From Rostrohypoxylon terebratum (taxonomy: Eukaryota > Ascomycota > Sordariomycetes > Xylariales > Hypoxylaceae), in contig MU385941.1 of the NCBI GenBank assembly GCA_022497145.1, positions 1-64,000 of the forward strand: 64,000 nt of DNA. Direction: 5' to 3'. Made by a program: the position numbers and the translations under genes. The notes beneath the pieces are model-generated. The model was not told the DNA's origin and ran no database searches. It saw nothing but the letters and a program-made list of their open reading frames with translations. Below, piece by piece: positions 45,833 to 57,730 of this stretch. Each line of letters begins with the position of its first letter. Positions within the stretch are counted from its first letter, which is position 1.

Positions 45833-48355
45833 GCTATCCGCACTCTTTGTTTATTCGACTTTCTCGTGTGCACGCGCTTTCGTTTCTAACTGTCGTTGAT
45901 ACTTGATGCGTGGGACGAGTTCGGAGGTGGCCAGGAAGGTCTTCCTGGCCCATAACGGTTGATTTATGACAACAAATGATGGGGGTCTAATTCGTTCCAT
46001 GGAACCATGGTCTCGCTGAGGTTTTTCCAGCTATGGGTTTAGCCCTGTATGTTGAAATTTCTCCCGAGAAATTCCAGACGGGTTAAAAAAATGTACTCGA
46101 GAGGTTCTAGCAAGGAAGGTATTCAGATAGGCTAGCTGAGATGATTCCTCCTAAGAATGGGTCGAAGCACAAGCTTCTCCCTCACCTTTCAAGGCCTCGT
46201 CAGAGACAACAAATATACGCATCGCCTAAAAATTGCCCTGAGAAATTATCGTTGTTGCCAACAAACTTTAGTTGCCTTGAGTCCCCGTGAGCTTTGCTGC
46301 TTGAACCTGAACCAAAGGCTAAGCCTCCAGCACAGTCCTAGACTCTTTATCCTGACAATGTGATTGGCATAAGTCAAAAAGTATTAGCTGTGTGACTAAT
46401 AGGTTCATCCATAGGGATAGTTGGAATTAGTACTTGAAGAGTGATGGCTTAAATGATATTTTAGCTACCTGAATTTAAACAAGGTTGGTATTAGTGTTGG
46501 AAAGAAAGCGTAGCGGAAGCATACTTCTGTAGCATGTTTTCAACTTAACCAATGACGAATACAGCTTGTCGGATAAAAATATCTTTACTTTTAACCTTGA
46601 CTTATCAACCTAGTGCACAAATACTGAATCCATTTGAGAACCAATTGATTTATATCTCCTTTGCATTTCTTTTTTCTGCTTCGGCGAACACCATATTACA
46701 ACGATCTGACGATCTGGATTTAAACCTTACCTTGAAAGACAGATACTCATTGATCGCCCCTTGGCGATATCCAGTGCGTGGGTAAACATCTATCAGTACA
46801 GAATTACTTCCTATATCTGAGTCTATACTACCTATACCTGTGTATAGTGTGAGCCCAAAGTATCTTTGCGATGAATAAAAACAGAACTCGTATAGATAGA
46901 TAGGTGGACTCCAGGACATGAACAGCATCCAGCCCGATAGGTAAAGTGATCTCTGTCTTTTCAGTCATGGCAATTTGCATACGCCGATGATAAACGGGTT
47001 TGCCGTTAGAAGTGGGAGGGATCCAACTTTTCAGGATTTTGATAGCGAAGGGGATCGTGATGGATATCTATCCCAGACATACCATATTTCAAGAAGTGAC
47101 AATCCTCTATTATTAAATGAAGTCATGATAAAGATACGCTTGGATTGATCCTTCACATTTCTTCATCTATGAGAGTAGATATTTAGGAGGGAAAGGAAGA
47201 AAAACCGAAACAATATTCCAATAACTCATCTTGGGTGGTCTGGTTGGCATGTACATGCAGCACAAAACAGGCATTTGGTCAAGGTGTCGCACATAGACTC
47301 CTTCCTTAGGACTGGGAGATTGTTAGAAGGAGTATCAATGCTTGGTAGCTACTCAGGTACATTGTAATAGTAAAGTGGATTACTGCGAGACGTGATTCAC
47401 AAGGCGTAGGGGGGCAGATGACGAGAATTATTAACTGACGAAAATTTCAACAAGTGAGCTAGCTTCACCCTTTTCAAATGGCCACGTAGAATATGATTTA
47501 TGTATACTACAAAAGATGTCATTTGATTTTTGTTTTCTTTAATCAGGTTTTCCCCCTACTATTTCACACTAGATGTTTGCTAAGGTATGTATCTGTGAAA
47601 TTATTGCTCCTAATATCCCTTTTAAAGTTACTTGTGATTGTATTTCATAGAGAATCCTCTCGAGATGCTATTGTCATTTTGTCATTAATATGTAGTAGTA
47701 CTTACAAAGAGTTGTGTACACTATAACCTCGCCTTTACTGTCTTAATAAGCGTGTGTAGGTCGTCTTTGTTTGGCCCTTTAGAGTATTAGACGTGATAAT
47801 TTTGTTTTCATACATTGCTATTCGTACCGGTTATTTAGTTCATCAAGATTCCAACCATGTTCATATCTTTGCTAGCAACAGTGAATGGAAATTACGCGTG
47901 CGTAGGCAAACTTGGATTCATTTTATGGCTAGTACCTACCTAGGACCTAGGTATTCGTGAACATCTCCTTGATATCTAAGGTCTAGGCTACTAGGTTAAT
48001 GTCTCTTCAGGCGGGTGGAATACCCTCAAATACGAGATGAGTGTCATATTTTCTAGACCGCCGTGAACTGCGTACAGTAGGTCCTTCTTTTTTCTACTCA
48101 TCCCATGTCAAGCTCTGGAAAGTGATCCGCTTGAGTACAGCCCTAGGGCAGCACCTACCCTAATCACTCTTCTCAGCCGCGAATAGAGCCGCAATACCAG
48201 CCGCGGTAATGTGTTAGATCAATTTTTTTTTAGAATTTCCAAGCCCTCCTTAAAATCTTCACTGACTAATAACTACCACACTTTTGCCCAGAGAAAACAG
48301 GATTCAAAAGCATCAATCTCAAGCCATAAAAAACACCACAATACCTCGCGCATTA
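45833..48355. other. Intergenic, no gene seen
   Basis: About 2.5 kb, AT-rich. At its right end (48255-48290) CTGAC, TAATAAC and TTTTGCCCAG look like the 3' end of an intron, so the next gene may have a 5' exon in this stretch. Confidence 0.5.
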
Positions 48356-49060
48356 ATGAAACCTAGCACCATGGAGTTGCCCCAGCCGGTAAACGAGTCC
48401 GAATCCAAAAAGCAGGCAAACCTCCCTGTCTATGTCAAGAATTTCATGAATAGATGTTCGCACCTTCTGACCAACCAAAACACGGAATCTTTTGAAGGCG
48501 AGACAACAATCTTATTCGACACCGTGTACGGCTTAAGGGTGACGAAAACCGAGCAGGACGGAGGAATCATGCTTAATTTCTCTCTCGTTCCCTCGTCTAC
48601 TAGCCTCGTTCCCCTCCCCCCGGGGGAAAGACGCGACTACATTATCATGCCCTACTCGGATTGGGACTACTTTTATTGCGAACAAAATGAAGATGATAAC
48701 ATCAATCGTTTTCCTACCATTGCCATGTACTTCGAGAAATGGCAAGATCGCGCCGAGAAAGATGTAGCTCTCCTAGTAAAAAAACGACAAATCACGGACC
48801 CGCATCTCAGGGATCAAGCCGAACTCCCTTACTTCGATTGCCCTTTCTGCCTGATGGAATGGAAGATTGAGGGATTCTTAATGGCCTGCTGGATTGCGCT
48901 GCAGCATGACGTGGGAAATGTCACATACTACACTAACCCGATGACCTTTTACCGCCTCAACAAAGAAAATAACAATTTCGAGGCGTTGTTTCTAGAACTA
49001 AACACTGATATCAATGAACTGGTTGAGCGCCCCTATTCCCCTTCCATCCCGCCCGAGTGA
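48356..49060 (+). CDS. Unrecognised soluble protein, 5' end uncertain
   Basis: 234 residues from the ATG at 48356 (MKPSTMELPQPVNESESKKQ). No signal peptide or membrane helix. The sequence is mixed acidic and aromatic, with RDYIIMPYSDWDYFYCEQNE, a Cys pair in LPYFDCPFCLMEWKIEGFLM and a C-terminal acidic helix LELNTDINELVE. I recognise no family. The frame is open to 48284 and a likely 3' splice site ends at 48290. An upstream exon is therefore possible, in which case the shown start is internal. Alternatively that intron lies in the 5' UTR. Confidence 0.55.
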   Translation: MKPSTMELPQPVNESESKKQANLPVYVKNFMNRCSHLLTNQNTESFEGETTILFDTVYGLRVTKTEQDGGIMLNFSLVPSSTSLVPLPPGERRDYIIMPYSDWDYFYCEQNEDDNINRFPTIAMYFEKWQDRAEKDVALLVKKRQITDPHLRDQAELPYFDCPFCLMEWKIEGFLMACWIALQHDVGNVTYYTNPMTFYRLNKENNNFEALFLELNTDINELVERPYSPSIPPE

Positions 49061-50357
49061 TGCAGACCTCGCTGTCTGTCGAGAACCTATGCGTTTAGAA
49101 AACGACGGAGCGGAAGTGGAGGAGTGCTGCAAACGGACAAAGGAAGTTTGAAAAGAGGACTGTGCTGGATCATGACGAAGTTACCTACCTTGTATTGCAT
49201 GAAGCATTGCACGAAGCCGAAGGCCTATTAGGGTTCGGGATAGGGAGACGATGAGGAAAATGTCTACTTAGGTAGCTGATGTACAACGATCAATATTGAA
49301 CGCTATAAATTCCACACTATGAAATAATGATACACAAGAAAAAAGTGTAGCATTTAAATCAAATCAGTCTGCAGCCACGGGGTGAGAGAATCCCCCTTTT
49401 TTGACTTTCTATATTCTTCACGGCTTGTCCCTACGAACCCCCATTACCCCCACGCACTCCTCCTGCCACGTGAAGTAGGTCTTTGTTTCTATAATTGATG
49501 CTCTATAATACTGCTCCCTTCCTATCCTTCCTATATTATCTCGCTTTGTCCTCGACCTGGACCGCGCTTTGCTGCTCAATCAACCAGAGGACTCGCCTTG
49601 TCCTTTCCCCCACTCAGTAGCTCTACCCTTTATGGCAAGTCAATGGATGGTGAATGGAACAACCATCGTAGTATCATCTTATACGTGTCATGCGAGTCTA
49701 TTTACAGCCAATGAATCGAACTCGACCTACAAAGGTCAAGAGGCAGCTCATAGGCATGGGAGTTTTGGGGACTTGCCTGCACCTCGATGATCAGGCAAGC
49801 TATTACTCTCATACATATACTGACTGCTTTGTCGCAGAAGCTAGGACAAAGTAATCATGCATTGTATAAGTGTCGGGAGTTCCGTGGGGAGCCGGTCTAC
49901 GTACGAGAGCAAAGTCTAGGTATATACGATAGTCGGACCAAGCACCTCTTTTCCCTTCTCGAGTCATTTCCTTATATCTCTCCTTTCGTTACATGTCTCC
50001 TATTTCCTTTTAATATTGCCATTACTTCTTTGCCTCTGAATAAGTCACTCATTCGCTGACACTCCTTAGAGACCAACCTGTTTCATCCGATCTGAAATCA
50101 ACCGAAACAAGACTATTTCCATTTCTTAATCCTATCGCCACATGCCCTAGAGGTTTTGCTGGCATTTGACAACTATCCGTGTTCTAAGAGATCCATTATA
50201 TCTGTGCTTCTGTCTGAGTCATCGAGACCCGGAAAAACAATCACTACACGTATTTTTTTAATCGTTATTCACACGCAAACACATCCTATTCGTACCTTGA
50301 CTAGAGTCACCTCCGTATCACTAGTGTCGCATAATCTCACACGCAAAGACAACGGCC
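49061..50357. other. Intergenic, no gene seen
   Basis: About 1.3 kb with CT-rich stretches before the next start codon. Short frames at 49569-50059 are not supported. Confidence 0.6.
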
Positions 50358-51626
50358 ATGCCTTCACGTAGAGGCCTACCAACACTCTCCATCTTCTCCC
50401 GACACTCGGCACCCCCGACCACCTCACCACCACAACCGTCGCCTGTACGGTCTCCAGTACCCCCTGTAACACCTCCCGCTCGCCTCCACCTCCGAAACTT
50501 ACTACCGACATCGCCCGAAGGTATGCCTACACCTCCACTCCCCCCACGTCAGCCATACGCCTGGCTATGGCAGTGCCACTCCTGCAGCACGGTCTACCGA
50601 ATCGGATGCACGCGGCGGTGTCTCGTATGCTCGCACGAATACTGCGTCTCCGCCAGCCCGCCCAAAGCCGTGCGCGGCAAGAAGCGCCGCCGCGCGAGCG
50701 GGATGTGCGCCTCCGAGTTCGACTACAGCGGGTGGGCGGACTGGGGCGCGTGGCGGCGCAAAGTGCTCGGGCTCGAGGTCGGCGGACGGGCCGGGGAGCG
50801 GCAGCGCGAGCAGGCCTTTTGCGACCGCACGCACAACTGCATCGTCGACTGCGACTACCCCTCCGAGTGCCACCACGAGCGGTACCGGCTGCACACCGAA
50901 GCGCTCGAGCGGCGGATGCTCGAGGAATCCGCGAGGCTGGACGAACCGCAGTCCCCGTCCATCAACCGCCGGAGGAGGCTGAGCACCGACGACAAGATAC
51001 CCTCGAACGAGGAGAGGGAGATAGAAGAAGAAAGGAAGGAAGATGTGGAAGAGAAGAAGAGCCCGACGAGTCCGAGGAGCCCCCTCAGCCAAACGAGTTT
51101 CTTCTGGGATGAGCCCGAGTCGAGGGATGGCGACGAGAAAGCGTGGTGGGTTGACAGCGAGAGGTCAGAGAAGAAGAAACGCAAGACTAAGTCTCAACAG
51201 AAAATCGAGCAGCTCACCGGCCTCGGGGTCATCCCGGAAGAAACAAGCGAGGCTATGGACCCCGAGATGTTGCAGAACCTGATTGAAGAGGACAGGGACA
51301 TGATGCCCCTGGAAGTCGCCGATGAGAGCTTAGGCCGACGGTGTAAGAACCGGTTCTCTTTCCGAGAGCGCCTCGGACATAGGAGGAAATCGTCGGTTCG
51401 AAGCCTTGCTACTGTGGAGGAATGGGAGGAGTGGGAAGACTCGTCGGATAGCGAGTCTGATGATAATTCTGTGCTATCGTCGCTGTCCTCGTGTTCCAAT
51501 ACGATCACGGCCGCTTCGGAGGCTAGTAGCGAGGGATCCCATGATGAAACTAACGAGAGCCAAGAAGAAAGAGATGAGGAGTTGGACATGTTAGTTAAGG
51601 CTAGGAAGTCATTTTTGCGAGATTAA
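50358..51626 (+). CDS. Conserved-looking zinc-ribbon-type fungal protein of unknown function
   Basis: 422 residues, single exon. A Pro/Ser-rich N-terminus (about 1-65) precedes a Cys cluster, WQCHSCSTVYRIGCTRRCLV followed by CSHEYC, which reads as a CxxC ... CxxxCxxC ... C zinc ribbon. A basic stretch GKKRRRASG and the block EFDYSGWADWGAWRRKVLG follow, then a second Cys/His group, FCDRTHNCIVDCDYPSECHH. The C-terminal half is charged and acidic with TGLGVIPEETSEAMDPEML and a long Ser/Glu/Asp tail. The pattern suggests a nuclear or regulatory protein, but no function can be assigned. The 5' half is very GC-rich, creating long meaningless open frames on the other five frames. Confidence 0.75.
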   Translation: MPSRRGLPTLSIFSRHSAPPTTSPPQPSPVRSPVPPVTPPARLHLRNLLPTSPEGMPTPPLPPRQPYAWLWQCHSCSTVYRIGCTRRCLVCSHEYCVSASPPKAVRGKKRRRASGMCASEFDYSGWADWGAWRRKVLGLEVGGRAGERQREQAFCDRTHNCIVDCDYPSECHHERYRLHTEALERRMLEESARLDEPQSPSINRRRRLSTDDKIPSNEEREIEEERKEDVEEKKSPTSPRSPLSQTSFFWDEPESRDGDEKAWWVDSERSEKKKRKTKSQQKIEQLTGLGVIPEETSEAMDPEMLQNLIEEDRDMMPLEVADESLGRRCKNRFSFRERLGHRRKSSVRSLATVEEWEEWEDSSDSESDDNSVLSSLSSCSNTITAASEASSEGSHDETNESQEERDEELDMLVKARKSFLRD

Positions 51627-52812
51627 CGTAAAGGGGTGATGCTTGAGATTGGCCACGTTCTTATGATAATATACGATCATATACGATACTAGCGAATGAG
51701 GTACAAGAAAAATATATGATATTTCCGTCGGGGCGTAGTATTTTGCTTTGCAGAGTCGTAGCGGGCAGTGCAAAAGTGGAATGTGCCAGAAATGCGCCTA
51801 CAGGTCAGCCCCCAGCGGGCGGCAGCCACCTAGAAGGGGCCAGAGTCAAGTACTAGGTACCTACTGGTACACGAAATCTGGCACGCCCGCCGAAGTATCT
51901 TCTAGTCGAAATGGCAGATAGTCAGAGTTGAATGGGTAAGTAGGTACTAAAGCTGTGGATATTTTTGACCGCACCACTGATACACAACTCCAGCTTTAGG
52001 CGTTACTGGAAGGCGGTTTCCTAGGCTTTATTTGTATGATAATAGTATTCTTCCACCTTGTGGTTTTAGCGATGTTATTGTTATATGAGCCCGCGCCTGA
52101 GCTTCATCTAGGGCACGTATCACCGCAACGGGAAAGCTTGGATTGGACATGGGGCTTGATGGAAGAGATCAAGAGGTAATAGAGGCTACTGCTACAATTC
52201 CCAAGATTAGGTCTGCGACTAGCCGACACAGAACGAATATCGAATAATGTGAAACTGGGGACAGATGTATTTGGTATTTGCTTTGCACTTCTTGGCCCGT
52301 GAAAGAATCTGAAATCTAGAAGCAATGCGGGCATCACAAAAGCTAGTTGAAATGCTTCGTGAACTTCTTTTCCGGGCCTCTGAAACCCAGGTCCCAACCT
52401 AGGTCAACATACCGGGCATTACTTGCTTCATCAAGATATATCTGGTACCACCTTGGTAACCCTAACGAGATCCCAAAGGGCGATCACTTTGCTGGACTTA
52501 GAGGATCTTGAAAGTAGGTACCTATACAACTTTTAAGGGATACGATTGAATACCTACCTATTAATAGAATCTCAACCGCATAGTGAGGGGAAAGTCGATG
52601 GCCGTGTCGGCCAATCACTGTAAGATGCAACAAATCGGGCTCTGCCAATAGTTCTGCCACAGCAGCGGCTCAGCCGCACTGTTGGCATCTATAGCCACCG
52701 CCGCCATGCCTCTTCTACGAATTCTCCCTCTCGTTCTCAATCTCTCAACTCCAACTGCTCGCTGTAAGCCAGAAATTTCGAAGCATACCACTTCTCCACC
52801 CATTCGCCCATC
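51627..52812. other. Intergenic, no gene seen
   Basis: About 1.2 kb with scattered TAGGTACC words (51853-51870, 52513-52560). Promoter of the NLR-type gene on the right. Confidence 0.6.
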
Positions 52813-55800
52813 ATGGCCGATGCCGTCGGATTAGCGGTAAGCATCATCGCAATCGTTGAGCTATCTGCCAAAATCTCTTCACTTTGTCTTGAATACTCCA
52901 CTGCGGTCAAGAATGCCAAGGCAGACATCGCACGACTCCGAAGCCGAGTTGATGGCTTGACCTCAGTACTTAAAGCCGCTATAACGCTTCTTGATGGCAA
53001 AGATAGTCAAGCGCTGTCGGCATCTCAAAAGCTGATCGAGTCTCTAGAAGGTTGTGCCACAGAGCTTACCCGAGTGGAGAAAAAATTAAGTCCAGGTAAG
53101 ACCAAAAAGGCGATGCGCCGTTTTGGCCTTCGCGCTCTGAAGTGGCCATTCGACAGTAAGGAAATTTGCGATATTCTCTCGAGTTTAGAACGTTATGAAC
53201 AGACCATCACTCTCGGTCTACAAGTCGATCAAACGTAAGCCAAAAACGCGATTGAAAAGAGAGATAGGCGCTGACATCACCTCTTGCAGTACGCTCCTCC
53301 TTGACATTAGGCGAAGAGTCGACGACCTCTCCATCCAACCCGAAGACGATGTATCGACACCCCGCAAACCTTGTTTTTGCGTACCATTCGAGCGTGACCC
53401 TGACTTTGTCGACCGACCGGACATCATGAAATGGGTGATGGAACAATACCAATGCTCTCCCGGCCGGATGGCACTCGTTGGTATGGGCGGATTTGGGTAT
53501 GAGCTAGCGTCGTTGAGTCTTTTTAATTGCTAAGGCTATCAAGATGATCAATATGCTAACAGGCTCCAGTAAATCGCAGATCGCTATTGAGTTTGCACAT
53601 CACATCCGTGAAACATGCCCACAAACTAGCGTCTTCTGGGTACACGCGAGCTCTAAGCCAAGGTTTCGAGAGGCATACCAATCTATCGCAGAGAGACTAC
53701 GACTGCCTAGGCGAAACGATCCTAGCGTCAACGTTCTCGAACTAGTCCGCGACTGGCTGCAACGAGATGATGTTGGATCGTGGCTGATGGTCTTGGACAA
53801 TGCTGATGATGTCAGCCTATTTTATGATGTGCCCAGAGCCGACAGTAAGCGTCGACTCGCCGATGCGAATCCCATATTGGTGAAGGGCGAGTCGCTTCTC
53901 GCGCCCTTCTTACCGAAGCGTCGCGATGGAATTATCCTCATCACCTCTCGCAGCTTGGACGTGGCCGAGAGGCTAACAGGTAACCACAAAGCTGTCTACA
54001 GAATCTCAGTCATGGATAATACTGAATCCCTTGAGCTTTTCCGGAATAAGCTGGAGAGTGACTTCGACCACGAGGCCGCCGCAGATCTGATTAATGCCCT
54101 AGGCTGCACTCCGCTTGCAATCACCCAGGCGGCGGCATACATAAATCGTCGCGCCCCTCGCGTATCGGTGAGAACATATCTGGAAGACTTCCGCAAGAGC
54201 AACAGGAAGAAGGAAACCCTACTCAATAGCGATTTTGGAGATCTGAGACGGGACGATACTGTCGCAAACTCGGTTGTTACAACCTGGCAGTTGACGTTTG
54301 AGCAGATATGCCGCGAAAAACCCTCGGCAGCCGACTTGCTTTCGTTCATGAGCTTTTTCAATCCGCAAGGTATCCCCGAGTTCGTGCTTCACAGCTACCG
54401 AGCCGATACACCGCCACATGAAGATAAAAACAGCGACGACAGCAATGACGATTTCGAGGACGACGTGGATATTCTCCGTGGGTATTCGCTCGTATCAGCG
54501 GGTGCGAAAGGTGATGCTTGTGAAATGCATCCCCTTGTACAAGTTTCTATGCAAATTTGGCTGTCTCGTGTCCACAAAGCAGAAGAATGGAAGCGAAAGT
54601 TTATATGGGCCATGTCAGAACATTTTCCATTTGGAGAGTTTGAGAACTGGTCAATTTGCCGGTTGCTCCTTCCCCATGTCGAGTCTATCCTCGACGAAGA
54701 ACCACCAGAGGAATGCCAAGAGCACTGGGTGACTTTGTTAAACAATTGTGCCCGCTATTTCTGTACTACAGGAAGCTACGATACAGCAGAGAAGTTGATC
54801 AAAAAAGCTTTAGAAAAGGAGTTGTCTATTTTAGGAAAGGAACATCCCAGTATGTTATCCAGCATGAGTAATCTAGCATCGACATATCGGGATCAAGGCC
54901 GATGGAAAGAGGCGGAAAAGTTAAGAGTACAAGTGTTAGAAATAAGAAAGAAAGTTTTAGGAGAGGAGCATCCTGATACGTTGAGTAGCATGGGTAATTT
55001 AGCATCGATATATTGGGATCAAGGCCTCTGGAAAGAGGCGGAAGAGTTGGAGGTACGGGTAATGGAGATAAAGAAGAAAGTTATAGGAGAGGAGAATCCT
55101 GCCACGCTATTTAGTATGGGTAATTTAGCATCGATATATAAGAATCAAGGCCGATGGAAAGAGGCGGAAGAGTTGGAGGTATGGGTAATGGCGGCAACGA
55201 AGAAAGCTCTAGGAAAGGAGCATCCTGCCACGCTATTTAGTATGGGTAATTTAGCATCGATATATAAGGATCAAGGCCGATGGAAAGAGGCGGAAGAGTT
55301 GGAGGTACGGGTAATGGAGACAAGGAAGAAAGCTCTAGGAAAGGAGCATCCTGCCACGCTATTTAGTATGGGTAATTTAGCATCGATATATAAGGATCAA
55401 GGCCGATGGAAAGAGGCGGAAGAGTTGGAGGTACGGGTAATGGAGATAAGGAAGAAAGCTCTAGGAAAGGAGCATCCTGCCACGCTGTTTAGTATGGGTA
55501 ATTTAGCATCGATATATAAGGATCAAGGCCGATGGAAAGAGGCGGAAGAGTTGGAGGTACGGGTAATGGAGATAAAGAAGAAAGTTATAGGAGAGGAGAA
55601 TCCTGATACGTTGACTAGCATGAACAACCTGGCCTTCACATGGAAAGAACTAGGCCGTTTCCAAGATGCTTTAATCTTAATGCAGCGCTGCATTAAGATT
55701 GAAAGCCGGGTGTTGGGTCCCAACCATCCGAGAACAGTATCTTCCTCAAAAGCTCTGGCTAAATGGCAGGAATCAGTGGTAGATTCCCAACCCGATTCAG

Positions 55801-55883
55801 ACAAATCCACAGAGATGGTTTGTCAGTCGGACACACCTAGACTACCACCGCCATCCAACGGCCTCATAACGACGAAAGACTAG
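52813..55883 (+). CDS. Fungal NLR-type STAND protein: HeLo-like N-domain, NB-ARC, TPR repeats
   Basis: Exons 52813-53234, 53290-53496 and 53570-55883 join in frame to 980 residues. The N-terminus MADAVGLAVSIIAIVELSAK with RLRSRVDGLTSVLK fits the fungal STAND N-terminal (HeLo-like) domain, a putative membrane-active cell-death effector. The NB-ARC part has P-loop GMGGFGKSQ (about 204-212, the codon of G210 split by intron 2), Walker B WLMVLDNADD (about 280-289) and the GCTPLAITQAAAYI motif (about 388). From about 642 there are seven 42-residue TPRs of the kinesin-light-chain type plus degenerate flanking units. STAND proteins oligomerise on ligand binding and act in fungal non-self recognition (family knowledge). 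The frame is intact. Neighbouring TPR units are nearly identical in DNA. Confidence 0.93.
54864..55745 (+). repeat. Seven 126-bp coding repeats (42-residue TPR units)
   Basis: Unit starts are 54864, 54990, 55116, 55242, 55368, 55494 and 55620, each opening with ATG(A/G)(G/A)(T/C)AA(T/C). The units at 55242 and 55368 differ at only two of 126 bases. The typical unit reads MGNLASIYKDQGRWKEAEEL and continues with EVRVMEIRKKALGKEHPATL. The outer units (first, second and last) are more diverged. Confidence 0.95.
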
Positions 55884-56839
55884 AAGACAGATCTCCCAAT
55901 CTCCCAACATTGCAATAGCATTGAAAATTCGAATCTAGGACCTAGGTATCACCTGGAAGATCTTGTGAGGCTATCCAGAAGGGGATAGAAGAGACCTATC
56001 CTGCTTAGGTACCTATTCTCAAAGCGGCTTTTATGGATATACGTCGCTGCGTAAGTCAGCTGGTTTATGGTGCATAAAGGGGAGCGGGATTCGATGCTTT
56101 AAGGAATCCATATGATAGAGGAGAAACACTTGAAACATCCGATAATTATAATTTTTGGAAAAGTACTAGGTAAACATTTAGCGGTGGATATCTCTAATAC
56201 AGGAAAACCATGAATTGATGACCCAATGTGCAATCAAAGCCGTGCCAGGAGTCGCACATTATTATTTTCCACTCTCTGAATCTGTAGGGGCCCTGTTATG
56301 CCTTGTTTACTTTCATCTAGTACCTATCGCTGTGAGCAAATCACTAGGATGAACATTCCAGCTATGAAGGGGATTGATATCACAATAGATTTCCAAAATT
56401 CGCGAGCCAGCACGTAGTGACCATCTTGCACTTCTACCAAACCGAAAGAGGATATCGCTTATCCAATAGCCGTCAGTGGTATGCATATATGAAGGATATG
56501 GGGGTTTTGGGTCACGTACGGATAGGAGAGAAGCCGGCAAGTATACAGTTTCAACAAAGGTGAGAGGTGCTGCACTGATGGACGTCCTTTGTGCCACTTT
56601 ACTGTTGTTCTCGCCTTGCGTTGCTATTTGGACCAAGGATGTGTTGGTACATTATAAGGTAGAAGTGGTTGTCCGGTATTGCAAGACACTAGTCAACTTG
56701 TTCATGTAAGCGTTTTGTCGCCTTTAAAACTTGTAGTTCAATACATACTACTTCGCGAGTATCTGCCGGTCGCCGTAGAAGATCTGTCACTACGCGACGG
56801 TGATAACTTACCTACTTTAGATGTCTAGGTACCTAGGTC
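55884..56839. other. Intergenic, no gene seen
   Basis: About 0.95 kb between convergent genes. A TAGGTACCTAGG cluster ends it (56811-56848) and overlaps the stop of the next gene. Confidence 0.6.
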
Positions 56840-57142
56840 CTAGGTAGCAAAAGCGCTAGCCAGACCAAAGCTCCACTCCAACATAGTAAACGCCGCATCC
56901 AGAACCGTGATGCGATCAAACCCCTTACCCACGATCCACCGGTCATTCCTTCGACTCGATGTGAAGTTTAAGATTTCCTGGGAGAAGTTTGCCAAACCGA
57001 GAACCAGTAAAGCCGTGATATCCAGCGCGATATCCCCCGTACTAGTCTTAGAAGAAAGGCAACGGGAAGGACGCCGCAATGCATATATCCTGAGCACTGC
57101 AAGGAGGGCAAGGGGCGTGTCTATGCCGCCTAGATACGCCAT
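56840..57142 (-). CDS. Small fungal membrane protein, 100 aa
   Basis: A single frame starting MAYLGGIDTPLALLAVLRIY. Three hydrophobic segments are seen: DTPLALLAVLRIYAL, ALDITALLVLGLANFSQ and VLDAAFTMLEWSFGLASAFA. NDRWIVGKGFDRITVLDA has the look of a conserved fungal block. I do not recognise a named domain. The sequence upstream of the ATG lacks a continuing frame and reads like a 5' UTR, so 100 residues may be complete. A missing 5' exon cannot be excluded, because the protein seems to begin at a helix. Confidence 0.6.
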   Translation of the reverse strand: MAYLGGIDTPLALLAVLRIYALRRPSRCLSSKTSTGDIALDITALLVLGLANFSQEILNFTSSRRNDRWIVGKGFDRITVLDAAFTMLEWSFGLASAFAT

Positions 57143-57730
57143 TATACCATGGTTCCATGAGTCGCCTGCTGGAGAGGATCGTATCGACGATTCTTTAGAC
57201 CTCTTGCGATGCGAGCGAGATCCTGTGCATTACATGGGCTTAACGAAATCCAAAGTGAACGAACGCACTACAAAATCAAAATCAATTTCCCCCCGCAATG
57301 TGCCTAGCGACGAATTTCATTTCGTAATTGGTAGGACTCTTACCTAGTAAATCACAGCTATGGACAATGAGAAACGTGTTGGCGTTCAGCGCGAATATAG
57401 ATAATTATAAGCGAAGCTTACATAGCTAGGTGGCTTACAGTATTTCCGGCATACCGGGCTTGGGTTAAGCTAGGGTTCGTCAGTGCTGACAGCATGTTGT
57501 TTTATGGTTAATACCTACCGGATGCCGAGGCAAGGCTTAGGCAACTCCACCTAGGCGGAACAGCTCATTCTTCGTAGGTCACTTCAAAAATCTTCGTTTG
57601 GGTCATCATATTAAAGTCGGGCCATGCGGAAGCTATGTTCTAAAGGTTATTTTTATGCCCGACCGCTTGAAGCGTGAAGAGGAAGGGGTTTGCCTTGGAG
57701 TATCTAGTTACACATGGCCCAACCAGAGTA
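57143..57730. other. Intergenic, no gene seen
   Basis: About 0.6 kb. 5' flank of the 100-residue gene and 3' flank of the antiporter gene. Confidence 0.6.

Noticed and set aside
48185..48215. String AATACCAGCCGCGGTAATG resembling the 530-loop of small-subunit rRNA
   Set aside because: The match is about 14 bases, lacks the complete GCCAGCAGCCGCGG core, and no rRNA sequence surrounds it.
50565..51112. Long frames on both strands (175-181 codons) overlapping the zinc-ribbon gene
   Set aside because: They are a product of the high GC content; the plus-strand frame at 50358-51626 is longer and has Cys motifs and a sensible tail.
56313..56636. 107-codon minus-strand frame downstream of the NLR-type gene
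   Set aside because: No recognisable pattern and no splice sites to join it to the 100-residue membrane gene.
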